Source: Hirudinaria manillensis (taxonomy: Eukaryota > Annelida > Clitellata > Hirudinida > Hirudinidae). Taken from it: 64,000 bases of DNA. The notes beneath the pieces are model-generated. The model was not told the DNA's origin. It ran no database searches and saw nothing but the letters and a program-made list of their open reading frames with translations. Positions within the stretch are counted from its first letter, which is position 1. Every line of letters begins with the position of its first letter. The position numbers and the translations under genes are program-made. The DNA lies in contig CM067529.1 in the NCBI GenBank assembly GCA_034509925.1, positions 8,559,501 to 8,623,500 on the forward strand, given 5' to 3'. Below, piece after piece: positions 47,318 through 56,691 of this stretch.

Positions 47318-47944
47318 TAGGGATGATGAGCGTATGAGTTATGCTTTTAGACCTTTTTCTAGGTCAGTTCCTTCCTTAATTCTTTCTGTGTCGATATGCG
47401 AGGAAATGTTTAAAATGTTATATCATTTGGTTAGGTGAATTTTACGCTATTGTATCGATGGTATCTTTGAGCCATTGCACATTTGATTTTGTTGATGGTC
47501 CTGAGATCTGATGAATTGACATAAGACAATACACTATAAGCTGATATCATGTATATTTATTATATTATAAGTAAAATTGATCAAAATTGGTTAATTATTA
47601 ACCTAACTGCATATAAGAACACCTAACCCCAAGATGTCCAAAAGCCGTATCTTACAACAAGGGAACCCTTAGCCCAATAAACTGCCGCAAACCGGGAGAC
47701 GAAAAGACTAACAGCGGCTAGACTAACATATTTAGTTCTACCAGAGATTCCTTGTGACATCTCTCCTATTGCGAACAGATGATAAAGTATGATAAATGAT
47801 ACTAAGTATCGTATGTTCACAAAAATAACACACGGAATTATCACGCAATATTTACAATTCAATAAAAAATACGCATTTATGCAAAATAAAAGGAAGAAAT
47901 AGTACTCTCCCAAAGTAACGATTATGCCATGGTTATATGAAAAT
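47318..47944. other. No gene recognised
   Basis: A minus-strand open reading covers 47623-47997, but its right part overlaps the NUMT and it resembles no known protein. The segment 47620-47790 is slightly richer in G+C. Confidence 0.35.
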
Positions 47945-48245
47945 AAAGTCCAAATTATTTTGACTATGTTTGCTGGTTTATACCAAAAAGTGCTCAATTT
48001 CCATTTAGAAAATGGCTGCCTGCAGCTATAGCTGCTCCAACTCCTGTTTCTGCTTTAGTTCATTCTTCGACTTTAGTAACAGCTGGAGTATTTTTATTAT
48101 TTCGATTTTATTGTCATTTATTTTATTTTTCAATAAATTTTATTTATTTAATTATTTTTTACTTAGAACTTCAGTTCTCACGATAATTATAGCTGGGTTA
48201 GCTGCATAACTCACTCAGATATGAAAAAAAATATTGCAAAAAGCT
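47945..48245 (+). pseudogene. nad5: NUMT: nuclear copy of a mitochondrial nad5 segment
   Basis: The region 47986-48110 encodes SAQFPF-x-KWLPAA-x-AAPTPV, then [20 protein letters not shown]. This is the near-invariant core of NADH dehydrogenase subunit 5. Downstream, [12 protein letters not shown] and KKIL match the next conserved nad5 helix, after frameshifts and in-frame stops. ATA and AGA codons fall where Met and Ser are expected under the invertebrate mitochondrial code. The very high A+T also fits mitochondrial origin. It is a dead fragment of roughly 300 bp. Confidence 0.85.
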
Positions 48246-48332
48246 GATTTAGAAGTGGATTTAAAACAGCATTTCCTGCATCCGGTTGAAAGCAACAGCA
48301 GGCAAGAATCGAAACAGTGGCTTTCAAAGTAT

Positions 48333-48631
48333 TGTTGGATCCCTAGATCCAGTAAATTGAAGAATAATTAAAATTATATTGCCGATTAATTAATTTAGTA
48401 ATTAATTAAATTTAGTGGCAATATAATTTTATAATTAATTAATTGGTACTATTCAGACTCTTTGGTTATGTACCTTGACAAATGGATTTATCTCGGAAAG
48501 AAGAGCGAGAGTTAGAGAAACAGCAGATTTCAAGACTTAGACATTCGAGCATTGTGCATCTTCCAAGCCATCTGACAACTTTCAATAAACCTGACCTTCT
48601 ATAATTAGTTTGAGGACCCCGGGTTATTACA
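48333..48631 (+). repeat. Solo LTR of the SAP-type LTR family
   Basis: 299 bp, TGTTGGATCCCTAGAT to CCCCGGGTTATTACA, flanked by GTAT on both sides (48329-48332 and 48632-48635). It shares CAGACTCTTTGGTTATG, CCTTGACAAATGGATTTATC and TTTCAATAAACCTGACC with the LTRs of the non-autonomous element at 59963, of which it is a close relative. There is no internal sequence, so it arose by LTR-LTR recombination. Confidence 0.88.
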
Positions 48632-49744
48632 GTATATACAAAGTGTCTCAATGCAGATTGACAAACTATTGAATCTTGGGCAACAGATTCCTTTTTAATT
48701 GGCAACGTAAGGGTGATGAATTTAGGCTTGTTAACGACAATCATTATTGCATGAAACCTCAAGTAGTCTCAATGTTACAATATACAACAACAGATTCAAA
48801 GCAAATACGAGTTATGGTGATTTTAATTTTAAAAATTGGATTTGTGAGAAAATTGATCTAGAAAGTGCTCAGTGCCGTGTCATACTGCAAATATATCGGA
48901 TGGTCTTAAATCAAAATTATTGTTAGTTGCTTAAAATGTAATGTAAACTTATTCAACATATTAGTAAAACCATTACTAGCTACCAACGGACAACAAAGAT
49001 AAAGCATAACACTAATAAATAATTGTAACGGTGCAGAATGAAGCAAGGGCGCATTCACGTTGTTCGATACATCCAAACCAGTTGTCGGGAGGGATCTTTA
49101 TTCTACCCCAAACATTTGGCTTTTAATAGTTTCCGGTTAGTTGCTTATTACCTATCTAGATGATTAGGACATGAATGGATCAAAGAGACGACCACGTAGA
49201 CCGATTTAGTAACCTAAACCACTTTCACAGGATTTGGGGAGTAAATCTTTTATGGCTTTGTGACTTTCTTTTATCGAGTTCTGCATTATTTGATGTTATG
49301 AGAAATAAATTCAGTGCTGCTGTAATTTATGCATTATGATCGGACGGGAGACTATCTAACCCAACCACTTTCGTTGAGGCGCTTCAGTTCTTCTCCAGAG
49401 AATAACTTGTTTTGAAAGATTGCATAACCTGCCACTTTAACATCAGATAAATTCAACATCACGTTTTGCTAAATAAAGATGAATGCTATAATATCATTTG
49501 CAAATTTTATTCACTTGATTCAAAAGAGTGAATCAGTTTGTGCAGAAGTTTCATTACATTTAAGCGTGTCATCTTCGTAACATTTTAACTTTCACAACGG
49601 AATGATGAAAGCACTTTTGCTTCAATCATAGATCATTTGAAGATTTAATCTGCAAGAAACTCAAAATCACTACTACTGCTCTCTATCCTGCTTTTGCACT
49701 GTTTCTAATTTTTCATTGGATATAGCACATACATGAAAAGGTAT
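48632..49744. other. Between solo LTR and the nested SAP elements
   Basis: No gene or repeat recognised. A 61-codon plus-strand reading at 48676 matches nothing known. Confidence 0.35.
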
Positions 49745-50020
49745 TGTTATAACCCTGAATATAGATAATTAACGAATTATTAAAATTATATGGCGAATTA
49801 ATTAATAATTAATTAATGTTTAGAACTATTCAGAGTCTTTGGTTAGGTTTGTTTAGGAACCTTAACAAATAATGTAATCAGAAAAAGGGGAAAAGGAGAG
49901 AGCGAGAATTAGCAGGTTCCAAGAGCTAGGCAATAGGGCATTGAATATCTTCTAAGCCATCCGAATACTTTCAATAAACCTGACCTACCATAATTAGCTT
50001 GAGGACTCCGGGTTATTACA
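49745..50020 (+). repeat. 5' LTR of SAP-type copy 2
   Basis: TGTTATAACCCTGAATATAG to CCGGGTTATTACA, with TTTCAATAAACCTGACC (poly(A) signal). Confidence 0.9.
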
Positions 50021-50021
50021 T

Positions 50022-50040
50022 TGGTGTCAGGAGTGGGATC
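50022..50040 (+). promoter_or_regulatory. Primer-binding site of SAP-type copy 2
   Basis: TGGTGTCAGGAGTGGGATC immediately after the LTR. Its complement is the 3' end of a leucine tRNA of the CAG type (…ATCCCACTCCTGACA plus CCA), as known from animal tRNA-Leu genes. Same site as in the Gypsy element at 50472. Confidence 0.85.
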
Positions 50041-50099
50041 TAGAGTTGAAGGGGAATCCAAGATTAACTAAGGTAGAGGCTTTATTACCTAAAAGTAAA

Positions 50100-50249
50100 A
50101 GATGCGGGTCTTTCAAGAATTTACCCTGCCCGGACTGAGATATGAGTTGAAACAATGAAACCTGAACCCAACAGGTCTAATAGTCGAGATGCAGGAGCGA
50201 CTTGAGGCATGGTTGACGGAGAATGGTCATGATCCGGAAGAATACATAT
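50100..50249 (+). pseudogene. SAP-domain N-terminus of copy 2's protein, cut by Gypsy
   Basis: Reads MRVFQEFTLPGLRYELKQ, a stop, then LNPTGLIVEMQERLEAWLTE and NGHDPEEYI, breaking off at the Gypsy insertion. This is the same SAP motif as in the intact protein at 60231-61268. A TGA inside it means this copy was already damaged. Confidence 0.8.
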
Positions 50250-50470
50250 TGTTGGATCCCTGACATTAATTAATTAATTAAATAATTAATTAATTAAGTT
50301 TAGTTAATACTCAGAATCTTTTATTTCGAAGTCGTATCTAGCGATTCAAGTCATTAAGCAGTTCCATCGGGACAAGCAATCGACCAAATCGTCCAGCCGT
50401 ATTTGCCATTAGTTAAATCCAATAAAGATATCCTTACGTTAATTAATTCATCAGACCCCGGGTTACAACA
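50250..50470 (+). repeat. 5' LTR of the SAP-Gag Gypsy
   Basis: 221 bp, TGTTGGATCCCTGACATTAA to CCCGGGTTACAACA. Contains an AT-rich palindromic TTAATTAATTAAATAATTAA tract and CCAATAAAGATATCC. Confidence 0.95.
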
Positions 50471-50471
50471 T

Positions 50472-50490
50472 TGGTGTCAGGAGTGGGATT
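50472..50490 (+). promoter_or_regulatory. Primer-binding site of the SAP-Gag Gypsy (tRNA-Leu type)
   Basis: TGGTGTCAGGAGTGGGATT, one base after the 5' LTR. It is complementary to the last 16 bases plus CCA of a CAG-type leucine tRNA. Confidence 0.88.
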
Positions 50491-50550
50491 TAGCGTCGTA
50501 AAGGGATATCGATTCACTAAAGGTAAAGACAGCGAGTTTCAACGACAGAA

Positions 50551-52263
50551 ATGGGACCTAAGATACTGGACGAGTTGCGCGTTTTCGATTTAAAACGGGA
50601 ACTAAGAAATCGAGGCCTGGATGCAAATGGTCTAAAAGCCGAACTACAAGAACGGCTCGAGAAATGGCTTTTGGAAAATAATCACGATCCATCAGAGTAT
50701 GGGTTTGAGGATCCAAAAAAGAAAGAAAATTCTGAAGCCCTTCAGTCAGCTATAAATGTTTTGCGGTCAGATATGATTTGCAGCATGGATGCTTTGCGGA
50801 CGGATATGAAATCCGATGTAGCCAACTTCCAGGTAGCCATGGATGTTTTACACGAGCAGGTAAAAACGGACGTAGCCAAATTCCAGACATCCATGGATGT
50901 TCTGCGGGAAGAGGTAAAAACTGATGCAGCCAAATTCCAGACATCCATGGATGTCCTGCGGGAAGAAGTAAAATCTGACGTAGCCAACCTCAGATCATCC
51001 AAAGAGATGGCCGACCTCAGAAAAGTTAAAGCAGAATTAGACGCACTAAAAGAAGAACAGAGGAAGGAAATAGAGAAGTTCAAAAAATACAATGAATCAA
51101 AAATAGAGACATATGGAAGAGAGAAAACGACGAGACCACCATTATTCGACGGACAAGGGCCATGGGCAGTGTTCAGACATCAGTTTGAAACTGCCGCTGA
51201 ACGTAACAAGTGGACCGAAGAGGAAAAAGCAACAGAACTGATAATGGTACTGCGAGGAAGGGCAGCCGAGCTTTTGCAAACAATGCTCCACTGTAAAGCC
51301 TATTCAGAAATAGCAGAAGCAATGGAAAGAAGATTTGGGAATGGCCACATGCTGGAAGTACATAAAAACGAATTAAAAAACCGTACGCAAAAACAGGGCG
51401 AATCACTCCAAGAATTAGAAGCTGACGTCAGAAGGCTCGCATACTTAGCCCATCCAGGACAGTCAACGGATTTCATTGAAAACATTATAACTGACGCCTT
51501 CGTTGATGGGATAAGGGATGCGGAAACCAAAATGGCACTAAAAATTCATGGAATAAAGGCCAGCCATGAAGCATTGGCGTTTGCAATCTCCATGGAAGCG
51601 GCAAGAGCCTCAATCCAAAAAAGCTTGAATGTAAAGAAAATTGAAGCTCAGGAAGACAGAGGCAAGGAGAAAGATAAAGATAATGACAAAGACAGAGAGA
51701 TGATTACAAAAATAGCTCGACAAATCAATGACCTCAGAAAGCCCCAAAGAAACTTAAGATTCCAGGTAGTAGATAGAAGACCAAGGTGCTTCAGGTGCAA
51801 CAAGCCTGGCCATTTAGCCCGAGAATGTAGAACGACCTTCTCCAAAAATCGGCAGTACTGGAGAGAGCCCTATAAATCAGAAAAACCTGAAGCTACTAAT
51901 TTTAAGGGGCAAAGATCGTTTCAGCAAACTCGAAATGCCCCACTCGTCTTTCACGTTACAGCATTAGGAAAAGGATCATCACTAGAGGTTAAAGGGAAAA
52001 TTGGAGGGAAAGAATATAATCTTGTAATAGACACAGGGGCATCTACTTCTATTGTCCAACCAAAGTTGGCAAGAAACAGTAAAGTAACGACCAACAACTA
52101 CAAGCTAAACAGCCACCGGAGAATTAGTGCCAGTTCAAGGAACCACAACTATTACAGTGGATTTAGGAGGCAAGTCATTCGAACAGGAATTTATGATAGC
52201 CAATATAACAGACGAATGTATACTGGGATTGGATTTCATGCGACGCTATGGAATTTCCATTGA
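50551..52263 (+). CDS. Gypsy Gag with N-terminal SAP domain and start of protease
   Basis: 570 codons. Residues 1-55 form a SAP domain (ELRVFDLKRELRNRGLDANG ... NGLKAELQERL), a DNA-binding helix-extended-loop-helix fold. Residues about 72-160 are 18-residue coiled-coil repeats of the type MDVLREEVKTD-VAKFQTS. Residues about 195-330 are the capsid (Retrotrans_gag) region with FDGQGPWAVFRHQF and ERRFGNGH. A CCHC knuckle CFRCNKPGHLAREC is at about 413-426, and the protease active site VIDTGASTSIV is at about 491-501. The remainder of the protease is in the Pol frame. The last ~50 codons are probably out-of-frame readthrough. Confidence 0.93.
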   Translation: MGPKILDELRVFDLKRELRNRGLDANGLKAELQERLEKWLLENNHDPSEYGFEDPKKKENSEALQSAINVLRSDMICSMDALRTDMKSDVANFQVAMDVLHEQVKTDVAKFQTSMDVLREEVKTDAAKFQTSMDVLREEVKSDVANLRSSKEMADLRKVKAELDALKEEQRKEIEKFKKYNESKIETYGREKTTRPPLFDGQGPWAVFRHQFETAAERNKWTEEEKATELIMVLRGRAAELLQTMLHCKAYSEIAEAMERRFGNGHMLEVHKNELKNRTQKQGESLQELEADVRRLAYLAHPGQSTDFIENIITDAFVDGIRDAETKMALKIHGIKASHEALAFAISMEAARASIQKSLNVKKIEAQEDRGKEKDKDNDKDREMITKIARQINDLRKPQRNLRFQVVDRRPRCFRCNKPGHLARECRTTFSKNRQYWREPYKSEKPEATNFKGQRSFQQTRNAPLVFHVTALGKGSSLEVKGKIGGKEYNLVIDTGASTSIVQPKLARNSKVTTNNYKLNSHRRISASSRNHNYYSGFRRQVIRTGIYDSQYNRRMYTGIGFHATLWNFH

Positions 52264-55200
52264 CATGAAGGGCGGCACCCTTCAACAAGGAGCAATGGAG
52301 ATTCCTCTACACTACGGAGGTACAGAAGTCAAAGACACGTTTGTAAAAGTATTACAAAACGAGACCATCCCGGCACAGTCGGAAAGCTTAATTTGGGGCG
52401 GGCTAGAAGGCGACTATACAAAATTTGGTATAGGAGCAGTCGAAGATCAATCGGGCATTGGCCAAGGACTACTAATAGGACGAGCACTAGTCAAGCTGAA
52501 CACCGGCAGAGTTCCACTGAGGGTAATGAATCTATCTGACCAGGAACAACAGATCAAAGCAGGAACACCTATCGCACTTTGCAGGAACGTGGAACGCATA
52601 TTAACATTAGATGGAAGTGGAAATAAGCATATCAAAAGGGATACTATGTCTAAACCATTAATGGACAATCTCCTGAAAGATTTAGACAAAACTCTACAAA
52701 AAGAAGATTATCAACAAGCGAAAAATCTGCTTAGCGAATTTCAGGATATAATGGCTGAACAAGACAGCCCTTTGGGTAGGACTAACCTCGTGCAACATCA
52801 AATAAATACGGCCGGTGCTAAACCCATTCGACAAAACCTCCGTCCACTTCCTTTAGCTACAAGAGCAAACGCCAAGGAAATGATAAAAGAAATGCAAGAC
52901 CAAGGGGTTATTGAACCGTCAAATAGCCCCTGGAGCTCACCGGTGGTACTCGTTAAGAAGAAAGACGGATCACTTCGTTTTTGTGTCGACTATAGAAAGC
53001 TGAACGAAATGACACTTAAGGACAGCTACCCCTTACCTAGAATCGATGACACTTTAGACACTCTCTCGGGATCAAAAATTTTTTCCACATTAGATCTCAA
53101 AAGTGGTTACTGGCAAGTGGAGTTACATCCTGACGATAAAGAAAAAACGGCTTTCTCGACAGGTGAAGGACTATGGCAATTCACTGTCATGCCGTTCGGG
53201 CTATGCAATGCCCCAGCGACGTTTGAAAGATTAATGGAACATATACTAAGGGGACTCAATTGGAAAGTATGCCTAGTATATTTGGATGACATAATTGTTG
53301 TCGGAAAAACATTTGGAGAACATTTAGACAACCTCCGAGAAGTATTTAGTAGGATTAGAGAGGCAGGCATGAAACTGAGTCCAAAGAAATGCTCACTCTT
53401 TAAAAAAGAAGTCAAATACCTTGGCCATATCGTGTCTTCTGAAGGTGTTAGTACAGATCCAGATAAAGTCGAGGTAGTAAAAAATTGGCCTGTACCCAAA
53501 AATATCCAGGAACTTCAAAGCTTCTTAGGACTTTGTACCTATTACAGACGATTTATTGCCAACTTTTCAAACATCGCAAAAAGCCTTCATGAGCTTACTG
53601 TAAAAGGCAAACCATTTATCTGGAACGACAGCTGTGAAAAAGCATTTGATAATCTGAAAGAAGCTATGACAACGGCACCGATCCTGGCATATCCTATTCC
53701 CGGATTACCTTTTATCCTCGATACAGATGCCAGTAACTGTGGAATCGGAGCAGTTCTTTCCCAGCAAGTTGAAAATGAAGAAAAAGTTCTAGCATTTTAT
53801 AGCCGCTCACTGTCTAAAGCGGAAAGGAACTATTGCGTGACCCGGAGAGAATTATTAGCAGCAGTAGAATCCATGAAACATTTCCAGAAATATCTTTTGG
53901 GCCAGCCGTTTTTGCTAAGAACGGATCACGCCTCCCTGAGGTGGCTGCTAAACTTTAAAAACCCAGAAGGTCAGATGGCGAGGTGGATTGAAAAACTACA
54001 GGGTTTTCAGTTCAATATTGAACACAGGAGAGGTCAAATACACAACAACGCTGATGCGCTATCACGACGTCCTTGTCCACTTAACTGCAGACACTGCAAC
54101 AACGCAGAGAAAAAACAGGAAACCGAAGAATGTCGACAAATTCGTATCACGGCTCCCGAACCCTGGACGGAAAGCGGGTTACGAGATCTACAATTAAGAG
54201 ACGAAGCACTTGCACCCATACTACAGTGGATGGAGGCTGGGGTGAAACCAGATTGGCAACAGATAGCGGAGCACGGAGAAGTTACTAAGTCCTATTGGGC
54301 ACAGTGGGATTCCTTGAAAATTAGTAATGGACTCCTACATAGGAAGTGGGAAACAGAGGATGGCACCGACTATCACCTTCAAATAGTACTTCCGAGATCT
54401 TGCGTCTCTGAGGTGTTACAAGAATTCCATAACGGAACCTCAGGTGGACACCTGGGAGTGAATAAAACCATCAGGAAGGTGAGGGAGAGGTTTTACTGGT
54501 TGCACTACAAACAAGACGTTGAGGAGTGGTGTAGGAATTGCAATAATTGCGCAACCAGTAAAGGACCTCAAAAGAAGACTAAAGGTCTAATGCAACCTTA
54601 TAATGTGGGAGTACCTTTTGAAAGAATAGCTTTGGATATTGCCGGACCATTCCCTGCATCAAAGAAGGGAAATCGGTACATTTTAGTGATCAGCGATTAC
54701 TTCACCAAATGGACTGAAGCGTTTGCACTGCCAAATCAGGAGGCGGAAAATGTAGCTGATGCTCTCGTAAATAATTGGATTAGTCGATTCGGGGTGCCAT
54801 TAGAGTTACATTCGGACCAAGGAAGGAATTTCGAGTCGAAAATATTTCAAGAGCTATGCGAAAACCTTGGAATCCATAAGACAAGAACCACTGCATTACA
54901 TCCGCAATCGGACGGTATGGTCGAGAGATTTAATAGGACCATGGAACAGTATTTGTCAAAAATGGTAAGTGAACAGCAAGATGACTGGGACAGATACCTA
55001 CCACTTTTCCTTATGGCCTACCGGACAGCCGTGCATAAAACGACAGGAATCAGTCCATCGAAAATGACATTCGGGAGGGAGATTCGTCTTCCTGCCGATA
55101 TGATGTTCGGAAGAGCAGAAGAACCTAAGTCGGCATGTGACTACGTTTCAAGCCTAAGAAATACACTTGCCGACACACATCAGGTTGCCCGGAAAAATAT

Positions 55201-55486
55201 AAGTGTTAATAGCGATCAAGCCAAAGCGAGATACGATAGGCAAGCCAATGATGTAAGTTTTAAAGAAGATGAACTAGTCTGGCTATACAACCCCCAACGA
55301 AGAAAAGGGAAGTCGCCAAAGTTACAAAAAGATTGGGAAGGACCATACCGAATCATAAAGAAAATAAACGACGTGGTATACCGCATACAGAAGTCAGCAA
55401 GGACTAGAATGAAAGTGGTCCACAGCAATCGATTAGCAAAATATCACGGAGAAACAGAACAGCCTGTTCGGGACGAACAGATTTAA
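52127..55486 (+). CDS. Gypsy Pol: protease end, RT, RNase H, integrase
   Basis: 1119 codons from the first ATG; the true frame opens slightly upstream. It begins with the protease flap and ILGLDFMRRYG. RT has VVLVKKKDGSLRFCVDYRKLN, FSTLDLKSGYWQ and the catalytic YLDD near residue 384. RNase H starts near residue 530 (DTDASNCGIGAVLSQ). The integrase HHCC zinc site spans about 767-808, the catalytic Asp, Asp and Glu are at about 837, 895 and 931 (LDIAGPF, HSDQGRNF, MVERFNRT), and a C-terminal GPYRIIKKINDVVYRI chromatin-targeting-like segment follows. All catalytic residues are present. It lies in the +1 frame relative to Gag, overlapping it by 137 bases. Confidence 0.95.
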   Translation: MPVQGTTTITVDLGGKSFEQEFMIANITDECILGLDFMRRYGISIDMKGGTLQQGAMEIPLHYGGTEVKDTFVKVLQNETIPAQSESLIWGGLEGDYTKFGIGAVEDQSGIGQGLLIGRALVKLNTGRVPLRVMNLSDQEQQIKAGTPIALCRNVERILTLDGSGNKHIKRDTMSKPLMDNLLKDLDKTLQKEDYQQAKNLLSEFQDIMAEQDSPLGRTNLVQHQINTAGAKPIRQNLRPLPLATRANAKEMIKEMQDQGVIEPSNSPWSSPVVLVKKKDGSLRFCVDYRKLNEMTLKDSYPLPRIDDTLDTLSGSKIFSTLDLKSGYWQVELHPDDKEKTAFSTGEGLWQFTVMPFGLCNAPATFERLMEHILRGLNWKVCLVYLDDIIVVGKTFGEHLDNLREVFSRIREAGMKLSPKKCSLFKKEVKYLGHIVSSEGVSTDPDKVEVVKNWPVPKNIQELQSFLGLCTYYRRFIANFSNIAKSLHELTVKGKPFIWNDSCEKAFDNLKEAMTTAPILAYPIPGLPFILDTDASNCGIGAVLSQQVENEEKVLAFYSRSLSKAERNYCVTRRELLAAVESMKHFQKYLLGQPFLLRTDHASLRWLLNFKNPEGQMARWIEKLQGFQFNIEHRRGQIHNNADALSRRPCPLNCRHCNNAEKKQETEECRQIRITAPEPWTESGLRDLQLRDEALAPILQWMEAGVKPDWQQIAEHGEVTKSYWAQWDSLKISNGLLHRKWETEDGTDYHLQIVLPRSCVSEVLQEFHNGTSGGHLGVNKTIRKVRERFYWLHYKQDVEEWCRNCNNCATSKGPQKKTKGLMQPYNVGVPFERIALDIAGPFPASKKGNRYILVISDYFTKWTEAFALPNQEAENVADALVNNWISRFGVPLELHSDQGRNFESKIFQELCENLGIHKTRTTALHPQSDGMVERFNRTMEQYLSKMVSEQQDDWDRYLPLFLMAYRTAVHKTTGISPSKMTFGREIRLPADMMFGRAEEPKSACDYVSSLRNTLADTHQVARKNISVNSDQAKARYDRQANDVSFKEDELVWLYNPQRRKGKSPKLQKDWEGPYRIIKKINDVVYRIQKSARTRMKVVHSNRLAKYHGETEQPVRDEQI

Positions 55487-55494
55487 GGAGGGGG
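55464..55494 (+). promoter_or_regulatory. Hairpin plus polypurine tract before the Gypsy 3' LTR
   Basis: CTGTTCG-GGA-CGAACAG (55464-55480) is a perfect 7-bp stem with a 3-base loop, spanning the last codons of pol. AAGGAGGGGG (55485-55494) is the likely plus-strand primer. The same hairpin and tract precede the 3' LTR of the non-autonomous copies (56658-56690 and, on the minus strand, 60285-60255). Confidence 0.8.
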
Positions 55495-55497
55495 TAA

Positions 55498-55718
55498 TGT
55501 TGGATCCCTGACATTAATTAATTAATTAAATAATTAATTAATTAAGTTTAGTTAATACTCAGAATCTTTTATTTCGAAGTCGTATCTAGCGATTCAAGTC
55601 ATTAAGCAGTTCCATCGGGACAAGCAATCGACCAAATCGTCCAGCCGTATTTGCCATTAGTTAAATCCAATAAAGATATCCTTACGTTAATTAATTCATC
55701 AGACCCCGGGTTACAACA
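55498..55718 (+). repeat. 3' LTR of the SAP-Gag Gypsy
   Basis: 221 bp, matches 50250-50470 throughout as far as I can read. Confidence 0.95.
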
Positions 55719-56592
55719 ATATTCTGGGGCTCACCATCAGCCAGCACGTTTGCTTTGCTAATCAGGAAAGGGCATATGGCTGAACTGAAGAATATCGAAA
55801 AAGCTTTGGAAATCGAAGTAGTTCCGTGCCAAGTTGCCTCGTTGGTCTCAGGTGAAAACTCTACCGAGAAGAGTCCTGTTGGTTCTTTTGTGGAGAGCAA
55901 AGTGGTGCGAGGAACTCTGCAATGGTCCCAACGAAGAACAAATCATATCCGTTGTTCCAGGTACAGTTTCTGGCAGAATTAGGATAGAGTCATTAGAAGA
56001 CCAATCCAGCCACAGTGCGTGCGTGTCTCCAGAAACTCTGTGCGTGATGGCGGACTCAGAGGACTCGCCGTTTGAGCCCATGGAGTCACCAGATCAGGTG
56101 GAGTCGTCAGCAGGGCCCAGAGAGCTCACGGAAGTGTTCGTGGAGCAAACAAAGCCTCCGGAGGAGCCCATGGGTTTCCCGGTGGATCCTGTGGAGTTGT
56201 TGGTACAGCCCGAGGAGTTACTGATGAGGCACGTGGAGTTGCCTGTGGAACGCACGGAGTTGGTACTGGAGCGGGTGGAGTCTTCCGAGGATCCCGTGGA
56301 TTTGCCGGCGGAGCCCATGGAATCTGCCAAGTCAGTAGAGCCTACGGATCTTTCGGCTCCATTGGGGATAACAAAATGGAGTGCTCGGGATTTCGGGAGT
56401 GATGGGACAGTGCATCGTATGGAAGGTGGAGCAGGTGATCCTATAGAGAGTTTGGGATCTGGCGACATGGTGGAGCAGAATGGTGAACTTGAAAGTGGCA
56501 ATGTTCCGCGACTGAAAGTTACGGGACACAGGAGCAGAACGGAGGAAACAGAAAGCCCAAGAGGACAAAGCAAAAGGATCTGGGATTCATAG
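55719..56592 (+). pseudogene. Acidic-repeat part of copy 2's protein
   Basis: The long reading 55834-56592 (252 codons) contains SGRIRIESLEDQSSHSACVS, then a run of 4-6 residue units rich in Glu, Pro, Val and Leu (for example VELPVERTELVLERVES), and ends LGSGDMVEQN ... RSRTEETESPRG. It matches residues about 90-330 of the intact protein at 60231-61268. The upstream part needs a frame change near 55900 and its start is cut off by the Gypsy insertion. Confidence 0.8.
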
Positions 56593-56691
56593 TGAAGGGA
56601 TTGTCGGGAAGCAATCGGATCATGTTCCTAAAGTAAAAATGAAAATGGAATGGATGTCTGTTCGGGACGAACAGATTTAAGGAGGGGGCAA

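Larger units (their letters stand above)
50250..55718 (+). mobile_element. Full-length Gypsy (Ty3-type) LTR retrotransposon with SAP-domain Gag
   Basis: 5469 bp with two 221-bp LTRs (50250-50470, 55498-55718) that look identical by eye, and a 4-bp duplication ATAT (50246-50249, 55719-55722). It contains a tRNA-Leu-type primer site, Gag, Pol with all enzymes, a hairpin and a polypurine tract. No envelope gene. The equal LTRs mean a very recent insertion. Gag and Pol are in different frames because of an offset inside the protease. It landed inside SAP-type copy 2, which has the same primer site. Confidence 0.96.

Noticed and set aside
47623-47997. 124-codon minus-strand hydrophobic reading
   Set aside because: Overlaps the start of the nad5 NUMT on the other strand and shows no known domain; hydrophobicity follows from A+T content.
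48329-48635. Solo LTR as the 5' LTR of the nested element starting at 49745
   Set aside because: It has its own GTAT duplication on both sides and is closer in sequence to the LTRs at 59963-61638.
56094-56573. 159-codon minus-strand reading rich in Ser/Gly (and similar plus-strand readings at 60373-60669)
   Set aside because: Mirror readings of the acidic repeats in the SAP-type elements. The repeat composition keeps the other strand open, and they have no conserved motif.
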